Part shown: piece after piece, positions 51,090-59,856 of the stretch
Layout of the letters: each line of letters starts with the position of its first letter
Position numbering within the stretch: position 1 is the stretch's first letter
NCBI GenBank assembly: GCA_029933125.1
Contig: JAOZOU010000002.1
Span: 108,181 to 172,180, forward strand
DNA from: a bacterium
GTDB taxonomy: Bacteria > Arandabacterota > Arandabacteria > Arandabacterales > Arandabacteraceae
Direction of reading: 5' to 3'
Length of the DNA: 64,000 bases
Made by a program: the position numbers and the translations under genes
Notes under the pieces: model-generated
Told to the model about the DNA's origin: nothing
Seen by the model: the letters and a program-made list of their open reading frames with translations, nothing else
The model's database searches: none

Positions 51090-52196
51090 ATGGAGCATCT
51101 TCGCACCGAGCGTACAGGTCATGCAGATCTTCCCCTCCATGGGGGTAAGGCACCACGCTGGCTTTTTGACAGGATGGCTAAGCTCACCCGTCATATCCTA
51201 GAGGTTATGCTTGCTGAGCTCAGTCAGGAAGAGATTCTTGCCAGATTTGCTGATCCTCACTGGTTCCAGGCACTTGGGTGTGTACTTGGTTTCGATTGGC
51301 ACTCAAGCGGGCTTACAACAACTGTCTGTGGGGCTCTCAAGGAAGCATCTTCAATTTTAGGGCACGAGACTGGCTTGCATGTTGCCGGCGGCAAAGGGAG
51401 GGTATCGCGCAAGACACCCGATGAGATAAAGGCAGTTTGTGATGGCATCGGTCTTGATGCCGGGGGCCTCGTCTATGCCAGTGGTATCTCAGCCAAGGTG
51501 GATAGCTCTTGCGTGCAGGATGGATTCACTATCTATCATCATACATTCATCTTCACATCAAAGGGCAAATGGTGTGTCATTCAGCAGGGTATGAATCCCT
51601 CCCTTGGGATGGCAAGACGCTACCACTGGCTTGGCGAGCGTGTTGAGAGTTTTGTGAATGAACCTCATAGTGCTATTTGCTGTGATGTGACATGCCCGAC
51701 ACTAAACTTGGTTGCATCTCAGAGCCGCGAGGTAAGGCAGATCTCACAAAACCTTTGCCTTGAGTCGCCAGAGAAAGCATACGGGCTCATGCTCAAGATT
51801 GCCTCAACTGAGCCCAACCTCATAATGCCGAAGAGGCATGAGGTCAGGCTTGGTGATATCAATCCTGCTCGGCTTAAGCCTATTCTCCTTAAGATCTATG
51901 ATCATCAGCCTCAATCCTATGAAGATCTTCTCGGTATTAAAGGGGTAGGAGCCAAAACCCTTCGAGCGCTTGCTCTTGTTTCGGAGCTTGTTTATGGTAA
52001 GGCACCTAGTTATAAAGATCCTGCAAGATTTGCCTTTGCGCATGGCGGCAAGGATGGTCATCCCTATCCAGTTGACAGACGAACCTATGACAGGACGATA
52101 GAAATCGTCAAGCGGGCTATAGCTTCTGCCAAAATAGGTGAGCGGGCAAAACTCGGTGCTCTGCGGCGGCTTGCAAGCACCTTCGGGATCGACTAA
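51090..52196 (+). CDS. DUF763 family protein
   Basis: 368 aa from the ATG at 51090. The family block is plain: RTGHADLPLHGGKAPRWLFD, RFADPHWFQALGCVLGFDWH and SSGLTTTVCGALKEA. The C-terminal part contains LLGIKGVGAKTLRALALVSE, a helix-hairpin-helix-type segment, and a GGKDGHPYPVDRRTYDRTI stretch. DUF763 proteins occur in archaea and some bacteria and their function is not established; the HhH suggests nucleic-acid binding. It ends four bases into the convergent EF-Tu-domain-like gene. Confidence 0.85.
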   Translation: MEHLRTERTGHADLPLHGGKAPRWLFDRMAKLTRHILEVMLAELSQEEILARFADPHWFQALGCVLGFDWHSSGLTTTVCGALKEASSILGHETGLHVAGGKGRVSRKTPDEIKAVCDGIGLDAGGLVYASGISAKVDSSCVQDGFTIYHHTFIFTSKGKWCVIQQGMNPSLGMARRYHWLGERVESFVNEPHSAICCDVTCPTLNLVASQSREVRQISQNLCLESPEKAYGLMLKIASTEPNLIMPKRHEVRLGDINPARLKPILLKIYDHQPQSYEDLLGIKGVGAKTLRALALVSELVYGKAPSYKDPARFAFAHGGKDGHPYPVDRRTYDRTIEIVKRAIASAKIGERAKLGALRRLASTFGID

Positions 52197-52453
52197 TCCT
52201 CTGTTACCTTATAGCAGATATCACCAGGTCGAACCCTATCATCTACCTTTATGCCAACATCATCGCCGACCTTGGCTTCTTCAACGGGTTGATTGTTTAT
52301 CTGCATTGACTCAACCTTCTGGGTGAAATCCGTTGTATGCCCTTTGATATGGATTGTGTCACCAAGTTTCAGACTACCATCTGTTATGATCACAGCAGCA
52401 ACTGAAGGTTTGGCAAAGAATTTCACCACTTCTCCGACTTTGATTTCAGCCAT
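52193..52453 (-). CDS. EF-Tu domain II-like small protein
   Basis: 86 aa. The whole protein matches the beta-barrel domain II of translation GTPases: VGEVVKFFAKPSVAAVIITD, GSLKLGDTIHIKGHTTDFTQ and VGDDVGIKVDDRVRPGD. It lacks the GTPase and third domains. Such free-standing domains are widespread in candidate phyla and archaea, and their role is unknown. Its stop overlaps that of DUF763 by four bases, and a long leader with inverted repeats lies upstream. Confidence 0.78.
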   Translation of the reverse strand: MAEIKVGEVVKFFAKPSVAAVIITDGSLKLGDTIHIKGHTTDFTQKVESMQINNQPVEEAKVGDDVGIKVDDRVRPGDICYKVTED

Positions 52454-52778
52454 TGCATTTCCTCCTTTTTTGGATTAAGGATAGAAGATACGAATGGTGC
52501 AGTCAATCCGAAAAGAGTTTTTGAGGAAACTTTTGCCAGCGATAAGAGTCTAAACATACGGAAGGGGCGAAGGTCAGAAGTCAAGACTCGAGGATCCTTC
52601 CCCTGTGGTCCTGTGGATGGGTGGGGTCGTAGCAGAACAGGAGCGTCCCAGCGAGCTTCCGTGCCGAGCTCGCAACCAACACCAGACCCCACCCACTCTT
52701 TCTTGCTTTCTTCTCCTCAAGAATGCCTTTTCCATTATTTGCTTGAACCTCCTTTGAGAATGCCTTAAGAGTTTTTGC
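52454..52778. ncRNA. Gap with a structured element, possible leader or small RNA
   Basis: No gene is visible. An 11-bp perfect stem TGGGTGGGGTC (52618-52628) / GACCCCACCCA (52685-52695) encloses an inner 7-bp hairpin GCGAGCT / AGCTCGC (52651-52673). GAAGG/CCTTC pairing can extend the structure to the left. It lies upstream of the minus-strand EF-Tu-like gene and could be its leader. It does not match SRP RNA (no GGAAGGAAGC core), 6S RNA or a class of riboswitch known to me. Confidence 0.3.
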
Positions 52779-53882
52779 ATGTGGTCCTTGAGACTCTTGA
52801 GAATAGTCTTGCTCACTCTAGTTCTCTATTCATTCCCGACCGGGGGGATTCCTCAAAATCACAGCCAGATTAGGGCTGTCTGGGTGACACGCTGGGCTTT
52901 CAAATCTCAAAGTGACATTGAAAGGATGTTTGAGCAGCTCAGCAAGGCAGGGGTGAATCTGGTATTCTTCCAAGTGCGTGGCTCATGCGATGTACTTTAT
53001 AGCTCGGCCTACGAACCGTGGTCAGCAGTTCTAACTGGCGAACTTGGCAAAGATCCTGGCTGGGACCCGCTTGCCAAAGCAATCGAGCAAGGGCATCGGT
53101 TTGGTATGGAAGTCCATGCTTGGACAAATGTCTTTCCCGCCTGGCACGTCTCGAGAGCTGGAAGCCCGCCATCGAGGTCTTTGCCACTCCATGTCATGCT
53201 TGTTCAGCCAGCCTGGCTCGCACGCAACAGATCGGGCAAGGTGATGTCTCTTAAGAAGGATGAGAATAGGCATAACTATGTTTTCTTGAGCCCAACTCAC
53301 CCAGGTGTTCAGGAACACATCCTGAGCGTAGTCGAGGATCTGGTAAGCAAGTATGAAATTGATGGTCTCCATCTTGATTATGTGCGGTTTCCTGATTCTA
53401 CCTATTCCTATGACTACGCAAGTCGTCTCGCCTACAGTGAAGCGCTCAAAGATACGCAAATCTCTTTCGCTGATTGGCGACGTGAGAGTCTCACGAAGCT
53501 AGTCGGAGCCATAGCCTACACTGCAAAACTGACAAGACCGGGGATAGAAGTCTCAGCTGCAGTCTGGCAGATCCTTGCTAAGGGAAAGAACTACTATTTT
53601 CAGGATCCAACCGAGTGGGTGAAGCGAGGCTATCTGGATTTTGTTGTTCCAATGATCTACACGACAGACCTTGAGGCTTTTCAGCAAAGACTCAGCGACT
53701 ATACTGATGCCGTAGGATCCCGGAAAGTAATTGCTGGCATCGGCGCTTACCTCGAGGGATTCAATGATAGTATCTTTGTGCGCCAGCTTAAGATTGCTGA
53801 CGAGAAGGACATCCTGGGAGTTTCCATCTTTAACAGCGATTACGCCCTTCGCTACAAGCAAGAGCTGAAAAGAAATCGATGA
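52779..53882 (+). CDS. Family-10-like glycoside hydrolase (YngK/GHL10, DUF187)
   Basis: 367 aa. A signal-like start (LRLLRIVLLTLVLYSF) precedes a TIM-barrel GHL10 domain: IRAVWVTRWAFKSQSDIERM, GVNLVFFQVRGSCDVLYSSA, RFGMEVHAWTNVFPAW and EIDGLHLDYVRFPDSTYSYD, the conserved HLDYVRFP block. It resembles enzymes acting on peptidoglycan or glycan polymers; target is unknown. Its last codon overlaps the start of the kinase gene (ATGA), so the two are translated together. Confidence 0.85.
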   Translation: MWSLRLLRIVLLTLVLYSFPTGGIPQNHSQIRAVWVTRWAFKSQSDIERMFEQLSKAGVNLVFFQVRGSCDVLYSSAYEPWSAVLTGELGKDPGWDPLAKAIEQGHRFGMEVHAWTNVFPAWHVSRAGSPPSRSLPLHVMLVQPAWLARNRSGKVMSLKKDENRHNYVFLSPTHPGVQEHILSVVEDLVSKYEIDGLHLDYVRFPDSTYSYDYASRLAYSEALKDTQISFADWRRESLTKLVGAIAYTAKLTRPGIEVSAAVWQILAKGKNYYFQDPTEWVKRGYLDFVVPMIYTTDLEAFQQRLSDYTDAVGSRKVIAGIGAYLEGFNDSIFVRQLKIADEKDILGVSIFNSDYALRYKQELKRNR

Positions 53883-54784
53883 TGAGGACGGGAGGCAGGA
53901 TTTCAAGACAGGCATTGCTTGCGGTCGATGGTGGTGCATCTTGTTCGCGTGCAATGCTGGTAAGAGGTGATACAAGGCTTTTCGCTTTTCTCCTTCGCGG
54001 CCTCAACCCTTCCGCCATCGGGATGGATGAATTTGAAGTAAGATTTGCACAACTTGTAGAACCCCTTCTTAAGAGGACCCAATCTAAGAACCTTGTCGCC
54101 GGCGTTGCCCTGGCTGGTGCTTCAGATCGGAGGATCAGCAGAGAATGTAAGAAAGCAGTTGGAGGGATGTTGAGGTCCTACGTCCCAAGGGTTTCACTTG
54201 CGGTGATGACTGATATCGACGTCCTCGAGCATATTTTCTTAAGAGATGGTGGTATTGCAGTCATTGCAGGAAGCGGCAGTGTTTGCATTGGAGTAAATGG
54301 GGGTAAGAGAGCGAAAGCCGGAGGATGGGGAGGTTTTCTCGATCGGGGATGTGGCCTTTGGATTGGCCTTAAGATGCTGCGGGAAGCTTTACGATTGATA
54401 GATAGGGGAGATGTGTCAAGTCCCATAGTTGAGCTTGTAATGAAGGAGACAGGCTTTAGGCCTGATGATTCTGGTTATGATATGCCCAAGGAGAAGATTG
54501 CGAGCATAGCAAGGCTTGCCTTTTCGGCCTACCATCTCGGTGATAGTTTTGCGCGTAAGCTTGTGAAGCAGACCTCGGAGGAGATTGTTGATCTCATTTG
54601 GGCTGTCTGGAGGAAGCTTAACCTTAGAGGCAGCCACAATGTCTACGCAAGCGGTGGAATGTTTCGCGAGGATCGTCTTCGAAGGCTTGTTCGCCTTCGT
54701 CTTTTGAAAGTGTTGCCAGAGGCTAACCTTAACTTTGTAAACCAGCCACTTGTCCAGCTTATCCCTCTTGTTCTCGATAAGTAA
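53879..54784 (+). CDS. BadF/BadG-family N-acetylglucosamine-type kinase
   Basis: 301 aa. The N-terminal phosphate-1 motif LAVDGGASCSRAMLV and the phosphate-2 motif GSGSVCIGV, then GGWGGFLDRGCGLWIGLKML, match the BadF/BadG/BcrA/BcrD ATPase fold used by GlcNAc kinases. A C-terminal adenosine-type motif is in YASGGMFREDRL. Coupled by ATGA to the glycoside-hydrolase-like gene, so it may phosphorylate an amino sugar released from the cell wall or glycans. That substrate is inferred only. Confidence 0.82.
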   Translation: MMRTGGRISRQALLAVDGGASCSRAMLVRGDTRLFAFLLRGLNPSAIGMDEFEVRFAQLVEPLLKRTQSKNLVAGVALAGASDRRISRECKKAVGGMLRSYVPRVSLAVMTDIDVLEHIFLRDGGIAVIAGSGSVCIGVNGGKRAKAGGWGGFLDRGCGLWIGLKMLREALRLIDRGDVSSPIVELVMKETGFRPDDSGYDMPKEKIASIARLAFSAYHLGDSFARKLVKQTSEEIVDLIWAVWRKLNLRGSHNVYASGGMFREDRLRRLVRLRLLKVLPEANLNFVNQPLVQLIPLVLDK

Positions 54785-54801
54785 TCATACCTTGAGGATA
54801 T

Positions 54802-55758
54802 TCAAACCAGCAGCCTACCGTCCTTTATGATCTCCTTGTCGTCGATTATTAGCGTTGGCTTTTTTATGATGAGGTCAAGATGGCTCGGGACCGAGATCTT
54901 ACCGCCCATGCTGATATTGTCGCCAAGGGCGATATGCACTGTTCCCATGACCTTCTCATCTTCAAGCACACTCCCGCACAGAATAGCCTTATCATTCGTA
55001 CCAATGCCAAGCTCAGCTATGTTCCTTGCATCCTTGCTGAAGCGATCAACGAGCTCATTGAGCTTGTTAGCCTCCTCGCCGCCTGTTATTTCAGTTGCAA
55101 AGCCGTCAACAACTTCAATTGTTATGGGTTGCTTTATAATGCCAACACCAGCGCATGAGCCATCGGCAACGAATCTTCCGTTTGGCGTTCCCTCAACTGG
55201 TGCAAGATATGCTTCACCTGCAGGAAGATTCGTTGAAGATCCAGGCTCAGTGATAATGCCTGTGTCTTCCTTACATGGTCTGCCTTCAAGTGACATCGTA
55301 ATGTCTGTTCCAAGCTCAGTCATCACCCTTGCTTCTTTTGCTCCCCTTATGGCGGCAGCCACCTGCTTGGTTCTTTCCTCTATTTCTCGATAGTTAGCAC
55401 GCAATGTTCGTCTCATGGTGTCAGCTGTGATATTGGGTAGGGTTGCCCCACGTGCGCCATTCTCGCAAGCTTGGCGCCGGGCATCGGTATGGGTGAGCGA
55501 CTTGCTCGTCGGTATCATGAAGACATCACAGGCCTTGAGCAAAGCGGCAACAGCCTTGGGGGGTTCCTCACCATTGCTGGTCCTCGGGATTATTTCACAG
55601 AGGATCGCTTCAACTTCAAGTTCACACGCAGCATCCCAGAAAGCTTTGCCAATTTCCCTCAAGGGCTCATCTACGACTATAACAACGTTCTCGCCTTTCC
55701 TCACATCCGCACAGTCGCGAAGTGCAGTGCGAGCCGCTTCGATTAGCTCAGACATCAT
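54802..55758 (-). CDS. M29-type aminopeptidase
   Basis: 318 aa. The five metal ligands of the family can be placed: Glu in AGEAYLAPVEG, Glu in NIAELGIGTN, His in GTVHIALG, and His-Asp in SHLDLII. It releases N-terminal residues from peptides in the cytosol. It lies six bases after the OPT transporter stop, in the same direction; ATG at 55758 is preceded by GGAGG. It is shorter than the ~400-aa classic AmpT/AmpS proteins, lacking some N-terminal sequence. Confidence 0.85.
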   Translation of the reverse strand: MMSELIEAARTALRDCADVRKGENVVIVVDEPLREIGKAFWDAACELEVEAILCEIIPRTSNGEEPPKAVAALLKACDVFMIPTSKSLTHTDARRQACENGARGATLPNITADTMRRTLRANYREIEERTKQVAAAIRGAKEARVMTELGTDITMSLEGRPCKEDTGIITEPGSSTNLPAGEAYLAPVEGTPNGRFVADGSCAGVGIIKQPITIEVVDGFATEITGGEEANKLNELVDRFSKDARNIAELGIGTNDKAILCGSVLEDEKVMGTVHIALGDNISMGGKISVPSHLDLIIKKPTLIIDDKEIIKDGRLLV

Positions 55759-55764
55759 AACCTC

Positions 55765-57651
55765 CTATTTCTTCGGCTTAAGGGCTACATAGATAAGACC
55801 AATTGCGGCAAGCGAAAAAAGAATTAAAGCAAGAGCACCGCTATTGATTTTGGTAAGAGGCAGCTTCATTCCCCCAACGATGAGGAATGCAATTATGATT
55901 CCCATTATGGCTTCACCTGCTATGAGACCAGATCCGAAAAGGATACCCCTGTGAACGGTTGCCTCCTCATCTCCTCCTGGTCGGGCAATCAGCCTTGTAA
56001 TGTGATTGAGTATGCCCCCTATAAGGATTGGCACGGAAAGGCCAAGCGGGAGATAGATTCCGACAGCAACCGGCATCACATGGGCTCGAAATCTTGCATT
56101 GCGTGATCTTAGGACCTCATCGATGACGACAAGAGCGATACCGATTGCTACACCAATCTCCACCATTGTCCATGGCATAGGATGCTCAGTAAACATCGCT
56201 CGTGCAATGCTTGCAAAAAGGGTAGCCTGAGGTGCAGGGAGCTCCTGTGATCCGATACCATAGGCTTTCTGCAGTACAGTAAGCACTGGGGCAATCACGA
56301 AAGCAGGAATCACAACACCGAGTATCTGCCCAAACTGCTGACGCTTGGGTGTCGCACCAACAAGATAGCCTGTCTTAAGGTCCTGAGATATATCACCGGC
56401 GGTTGCAGCTGCACAGCACACAACACCTGCAACTCCAAGAACAGCCAGAATGCCTGACTGCCCACGCATTCCTGCTAGCAGAAGAAGAGCTGATGCAAAA
56501 AGAATGGTACAGATGGTCATACCCGAGATAGGATTGTTTGAACTTCCAACGAGCCCAACTATGTAGCTTGAGACCGCTACAAAAAAGAAGCCGGCAAGCA
56601 CCATTGAAATTGTTGAGACCACGCTTATGCCTGTGCTTGGTGTAAGCTGGGAGTAGACGAGGAAGACCGCTATGATATTGATTATCGTCAGGGCAAGCAC
56701 TGCCTTCTGCTTAAGATCCTCATCAGTTCTCAAGATTGGTCCCTGCTCGGTCCGTTCTCTCCCAAGAAGAGCGTCACGCAAACCCTTAGCAATGCCTTTT
56801 CTTATCCTTATTATTGACCAGAGCCCACCAACTATCATCGCTCCAACGCCCATGTAGCGGATTTGGGTGCTCCAAACGGTGTATACCTGGTCGACAAGCG
56901 ATGTTCCTTCAGGCAATCCGTGAACAGCACCATAGATTGGAATACCGATGAGCCATCCTATGGCACCACCTATGAAAACAAGTATGCCTATGTTCATCCC
57001 AACGATATAACCAATACCTAGGAGCAGAACTGACATATCACTACCAAAATAGAGGGCTGTTTTGCCTCTTGCCCAGGCACTCTCAACTGTACCCTTGATG
57101 AGGCCGAGAGCTGAAACAAGGAACTTGAACAATATGCCAATTCCTATTGCTGAGAAAATGTAACTTGCCCCGCTCCCTTTGCTCTCGCCAATCTCAAGCA
57201 CCTCAGCACATGCAAGTCCCTCAGGATAAACAAGCTCCTTCTCCTCTACGATGAGAGTGCGCCTCAGAGGGATCATGAAAAGCACCCCAAGCAAGCCACC
57301 TGTGATTGCGATTATAGTTACTGTCCAGAAGTGGAAAACCTGCCAGACCCCCACTATTACAAGAGCCGGAATTGTGAATATTATCCCTGCAGCAAGTGAT
57401 TCCCCGGCTGATGCAATTGTTTGAACGATGTTGTTCTCAAGGATCGTTCCCCTCCGGAGCATTCCCCTTAGGACACCCATTGAGATAACCGCTGCCGGGA
57501 TTGAAGCGGAAACTGTCATACCTGCATAAAGCCCGGCATAGGTGTTGGCTGCTGTCATTATGATACCCAGGATCACACCAAGGAGAATCGATGCTAGCGT
57601 AAGCTCTGGGACCACCTTCTCAGGTGGCACAAACGGTGAAGTCTTAGCCAT
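55765..57651 (-). CDS. OPT-family oligopeptide transporter
   Basis: 628 aa with about 14-16 hydrophobic segments. The family start is obvious: GVILGIIMTAANTYAGLYAG, then MTVSASIPAAVISMGVL. Later segments include TLIVEEKELVYPEGLACAEV, SYIVGLVGSSNNPISGMTIC and ATAGDISQDLKTGYLVGATP, all typical of prokaryotic OPT proteins that import peptides (or siderophore-like molecules). It lies between an aminopeptidase and an aminotransferase, which favours peptide import. Confidence 0.93.
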   Translation of the reverse strand: MAKTSPFVPPEKVVPELTLASILLGVILGIIMTAANTYAGLYAGMTVSASIPAAVISMGVLRGMLRRGTILENNIVQTIASAGESLAAGIIFTIPALVIVGVWQVFHFWTVTIIAITGGLLGVLFMIPLRRTLIVEEKELVYPEGLACAEVLEIGESKGSGASYIFSAIGIGILFKFLVSALGLIKGTVESAWARGKTALYFGSDMSVLLLGIGYIVGMNIGILVFIGGAIGWLIGIPIYGAVHGLPEGTSLVDQVYTVWSTQIRYMGVGAMIVGGLWSIIRIRKGIAKGLRDALLGRERTEQGPILRTDEDLKQKAVLALTIINIIAVFLVYSQLTPSTGISVVSTISMVLAGFFFVAVSSYIVGLVGSSNNPISGMTICTILFASALLLLAGMRGQSGILAVLGVAGVVCCAAATAGDISQDLKTGYLVGATPKRQQFGQILGVVIPAFVIAPVLTVLQKAYGIGSQELPAPQATLFASIARAMFTEHPMPWTMVEIGVAIGIALVVIDEVLRSRNARFRAHVMPVAVGIYLPLGLSVPILIGGILNHITRLIARPGGDEEATVHRGILFGSGLIAGEAIMGIIIAFLIVGGMKLPLTKINSGALALILFSLAAIGLIYVALKPKK

Positions 57652-57721
57652 AGCTTCCTCCTCGAATTGTTACAAGGTACTCAAGGCTTATGTCACCACT
57701 TGCTCAAAGAAGTTACATCAA

Positions 57722-58954
57722 TCAGGAAGTGAGCTTGCGAGTAAGCACCCTTCCCAGTCGCTTTATGCCTTCGCGAATAAGGTCCGGCCGGGCATTGGAG
57801 AAGTTGAGTCGCATTGTGTTGCGTCCGGTCTCATCAGGGAAGAAGACCGATCCTGGCACAAATGCCACCTTCTCCTTTGTCGCCTCATCAAGAAGATCCC
57901 AGGCATCCACCTCTTGAGGCATTTCAACCCACATGAAAAGTCCACCTTCAGGCTTTGTCCATTTAACTTCCTTGGGAAAGTGTTCTTCCATTGAGTCGGT
58001 CATTATGTGGCGCCTCTCACCATAGACTTTGCGAATCTCCTTGGCGTGGGCCTTGAGGATGCCTCGCTTAACTATGTCATGGGTGATCATTTGAATGAAA
58101 GTGCTCGTATGGAGATCGGTAGCTTGCTTTGCTTGAACAAGCTTCTTGATGATTTTCTGAGGTGCGACAACCCACCCAAGCCTGATCCCTGGGGCAAGGA
58201 TTTTTGAGAAGGTGCTCAGGTAGAGAACATTTTCTTTGTGCAGCGTGATTATCGGCGTTATGTCCTCGCCTTCAAAACGCAACTCACCATATGGATCATC
58301 CTCAATTATGGGAATACCATACGTTGCTGCAGTCTTTACGAGATTGACTCTTCTCTGGAAGGTAAGGGTTACTCCCTTGGGGTTGTGGAAATTGGGCAGG
58401 ACATAGATGAACTTTGGCTTCTCCTTCTTGAGTACGTCCTCAAGTGCTTCCACCTGCATGCCTTCATTATCAACAGGAATACCAATTATGCGGGGCTCAT
58501 AAACCTTAAATGCCTGAAGAGCTCCGAGGTAGGTGGGCTTGCCTGTTATGATGGTATCTCCCTTACCGATGAAGATCCTGCCGATAAGATCGAGAGCCTG
58601 CTGAGAGCCATTGGTTAGCAGGATGTTTTGAGGTTCGCATGGCACATGGTATTTCTGCATTCGCTCAGCAAGGGCTTCCTTAAGTGGCATGAAACCCTCG
58701 GTAGGGCTGTACTGGAGTGCCTGCTGACCCGCTGTCCTTAGAACATGAACGCATGCTTCCTCGAATTCTCTCACGGGAAAGAGCTCAGGAGCAGGAAGCC
58801 CACCCGCAAATGAGATAACATCGGGCATCTGGGTGAACTTAAGGATTTCCCTGATAATCGAGGATGACATTGCTGAGCATCTTTCACAGAAAATGTCTTC
58901 CCAGTGAGTCGTAACATCAGTTGTGACAGGTTCAAACTTTCCATTAGACTCCAC
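57722..58954 (-). CDS. PLP-dependent aminotransferase (class I/II, LysN/MocR-like fold)
   Basis: 410 aa from the GTG at 58954, seven bases after GAGGAGG; the TTG at 58999 is too far. Fold-type-I signatures are ISFAGGLPAPELFPV, LQYSPTEGFMPLKEALAERM, YVLPNFHNPKGVTL and YLSTFSKILAPGIRLGW, where the SFSK-like Lys is the Schiff-base residue. Close relatives act on 2-aminoadipate or on branched or aromatic amino acids. It precedes the OPT transporter by 70 bp and may start the peptide-use cluster. Confidence 0.9.
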   Translation of the reverse strand: MESNGKFEPVTTDVTTHWEDIFCERCSAMSSSIIREILKFTQMPDVISFAGGLPAPELFPVREFEEACVHVLRTAGQQALQYSPTEGFMPLKEALAERMQKYHVPCEPQNILLTNGSQQALDLIGRIFIGKGDTIITGKPTYLGALQAFKVYEPRIIGIPVDNEGMQVEALEDVLKKEKPKFIYVLPNFHNPKGVTLTFQRRVNLVKTAATYGIPIIEDDPYGELRFEGEDITPIITLHKENVLYLSTFSKILAPGIRLGWVVAPQKIIKKLVQAKQATDLHTSTFIQMITHDIVKRGILKAHAKEIRKVYGERRHIMTDSMEEHFPKEVKWTKPEGGLFMWVEMPQEVDAWDLLDEATKEKVAFVPGSVFFPDETGRNTMRLNFSNARPDLIREGIKRLGRVLTRKLTS

Positions 58955-59267
58955 TTTCCGACCTCCTCGTAAGTTGGTTACTAAGAGTTGGTGACCCAAT
59001 AGAGCATAGCCAAAATAGGCGCAAGGTCAAGCGGAAACCCTGCAGGGCTCAGGCTATTGAGGATAGCTACAAGACAGTGATCCTATAGGCCAGTCGGAGT
59101 GAGCCGTTGATTAGCTCTGTGAAAGGCTCACTGTGTCACCCTCTGGACGATAGCGGTGCTGTTTCTCGAGAGGACGTGTTGGCTTGCGGATCATGCAAAG
59201 GTGTTTCGAGATAGGTCGCTCGTCCGGGCAGCTAAGCAAAAGGCGATCAAGATAAGACAAACGAAGC
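58955..59267. other. Intergenic region between the aminotransferase and the MarR promoter
   Basis: About 310 bp with no gene. An 8-bp inverted repeat AGTGAGCC (59098-59105) / GGCTCACT (59125-59132) lies in the middle. A minus-strand promoter candidate is listed separately. Confidence 0.45.
59003..59030 (-). promoter_or_regulatory. Candidate sigma70 promoter of the aminotransferase/OPT/aminopeptidase unit
   Basis: On the minus strand, TTGACC (59030-59025), 16-bp spacer and TATGCT (59008-59003). It would give a leader of about 40 nt before the GTG at 58954. Confidence 0.45.
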
Positions 59268-59296
59268 TTGACAAATGGAAATTCCATTTCTATAAT
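59268..59296 (+). promoter_or_regulatory. Consensus sigma70 promoter with a MarR-type operator in the spacer
   Basis: TTGACA (59268-59273), 17-bp spacer, TATAAT (59291-59296): both hexamers match the consensus. The 17-bp perfect palindrome AAATGGAAATTCCATTT (59273-59289) fills the spacer. The MarR gene starts 50 bp downstream, so autorepression by promoter occlusion is the simple reading. Confidence 0.9.
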
Positions 59297-59346
59297 ATCT
59301 AAAGTCGTACTTCTTTCGGTCGATCCAAAATTGAGGAGGCTTGGCT

Positions 59347-59814
59347 ATGGTGCAGGTGGCAGTAAATGACTACGTAGTCAGGATTGAGAATTGCATTCCG
59401 AAGATGATCAAAGCTCTCCGGTGGACAGTGCCACGCCGCCTAATGGGAGTCAATCTGAGCTTCTTTCAAGGGCTGGTTCTTTTAGCGCTCAAGGAAGGCA
59501 GGCGTGGCCTAAAGATGACTCAGATTGGAGATGAGACAGGTATCAAGCCGACCACATTGACTCAAGTGGTGGACAGTCTTGAGAAGAACAGATTCGTTGA
59601 GCGGCGGAGGACCCCGAAGGACCGGCGTGTCTGTCTAGTACATCTGACGCGTAAGGGAAAGCGGCTGTTGAAGCAGATCGAGCAGCACCGCAAGAAATTG
59701 ATAACCCAAGTCATTGAATCTCTTGATCCCGACGAAACTGAGAACCTCGTATGTGCGTTTGAGAGAGTGACGTCGATACTGTTGGAAAAGGTTCAGAAGT
59801 CGAGTCGTCCTTGA
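59347..59814 (+). CDS. MarR-family transcriptional regulator
   Basis: 155 aa from the ATG at 59347, seven bases after GAGGAGG. The winged helix is KMTQIGDETGIKPTTLTQVV, then DSLEKNRFVERRRTPKDRRV with the conserved D-R of the wing, and VHLTRKGKRLL. It is the first gene of the export operon and probably represses it from the palindrome in its promoter, releasing on ligand binding. The ligand is unknown; pump substrates are common inducers. Confidence 0.93.
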   Translation: MVQVAVNDYVVRIENCIPKMIKALRWTVPRRLMGVNLSFFQGLVLLALKEGRRGLKMTQIGDETGIKPTTLTQVVDSLEKNRFVERRRTPKDRRVCLVHLTRKGKRLLKQIEQHRKKLITQVIESLDPDETENLVCAFERVTSILLEKVQKSSRP

Positions 59815-59856
59815 GAACTGCCCAGCAGCCAAATGTAGCGGAGGGGGATCTTTACA

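Noticed and set aside
52560-52700. SRP (4.5S) RNA
   Set aside because: Length and stem look suitable, but the conserved GGAAGGAAGC asymmetric-loop core is absent.
54827-55393. A 188-aa plus-strand open frame rich in Ser and Pro
   Set aside because: Antisense to the aminopeptidase gene, whose metal ligands are intact.
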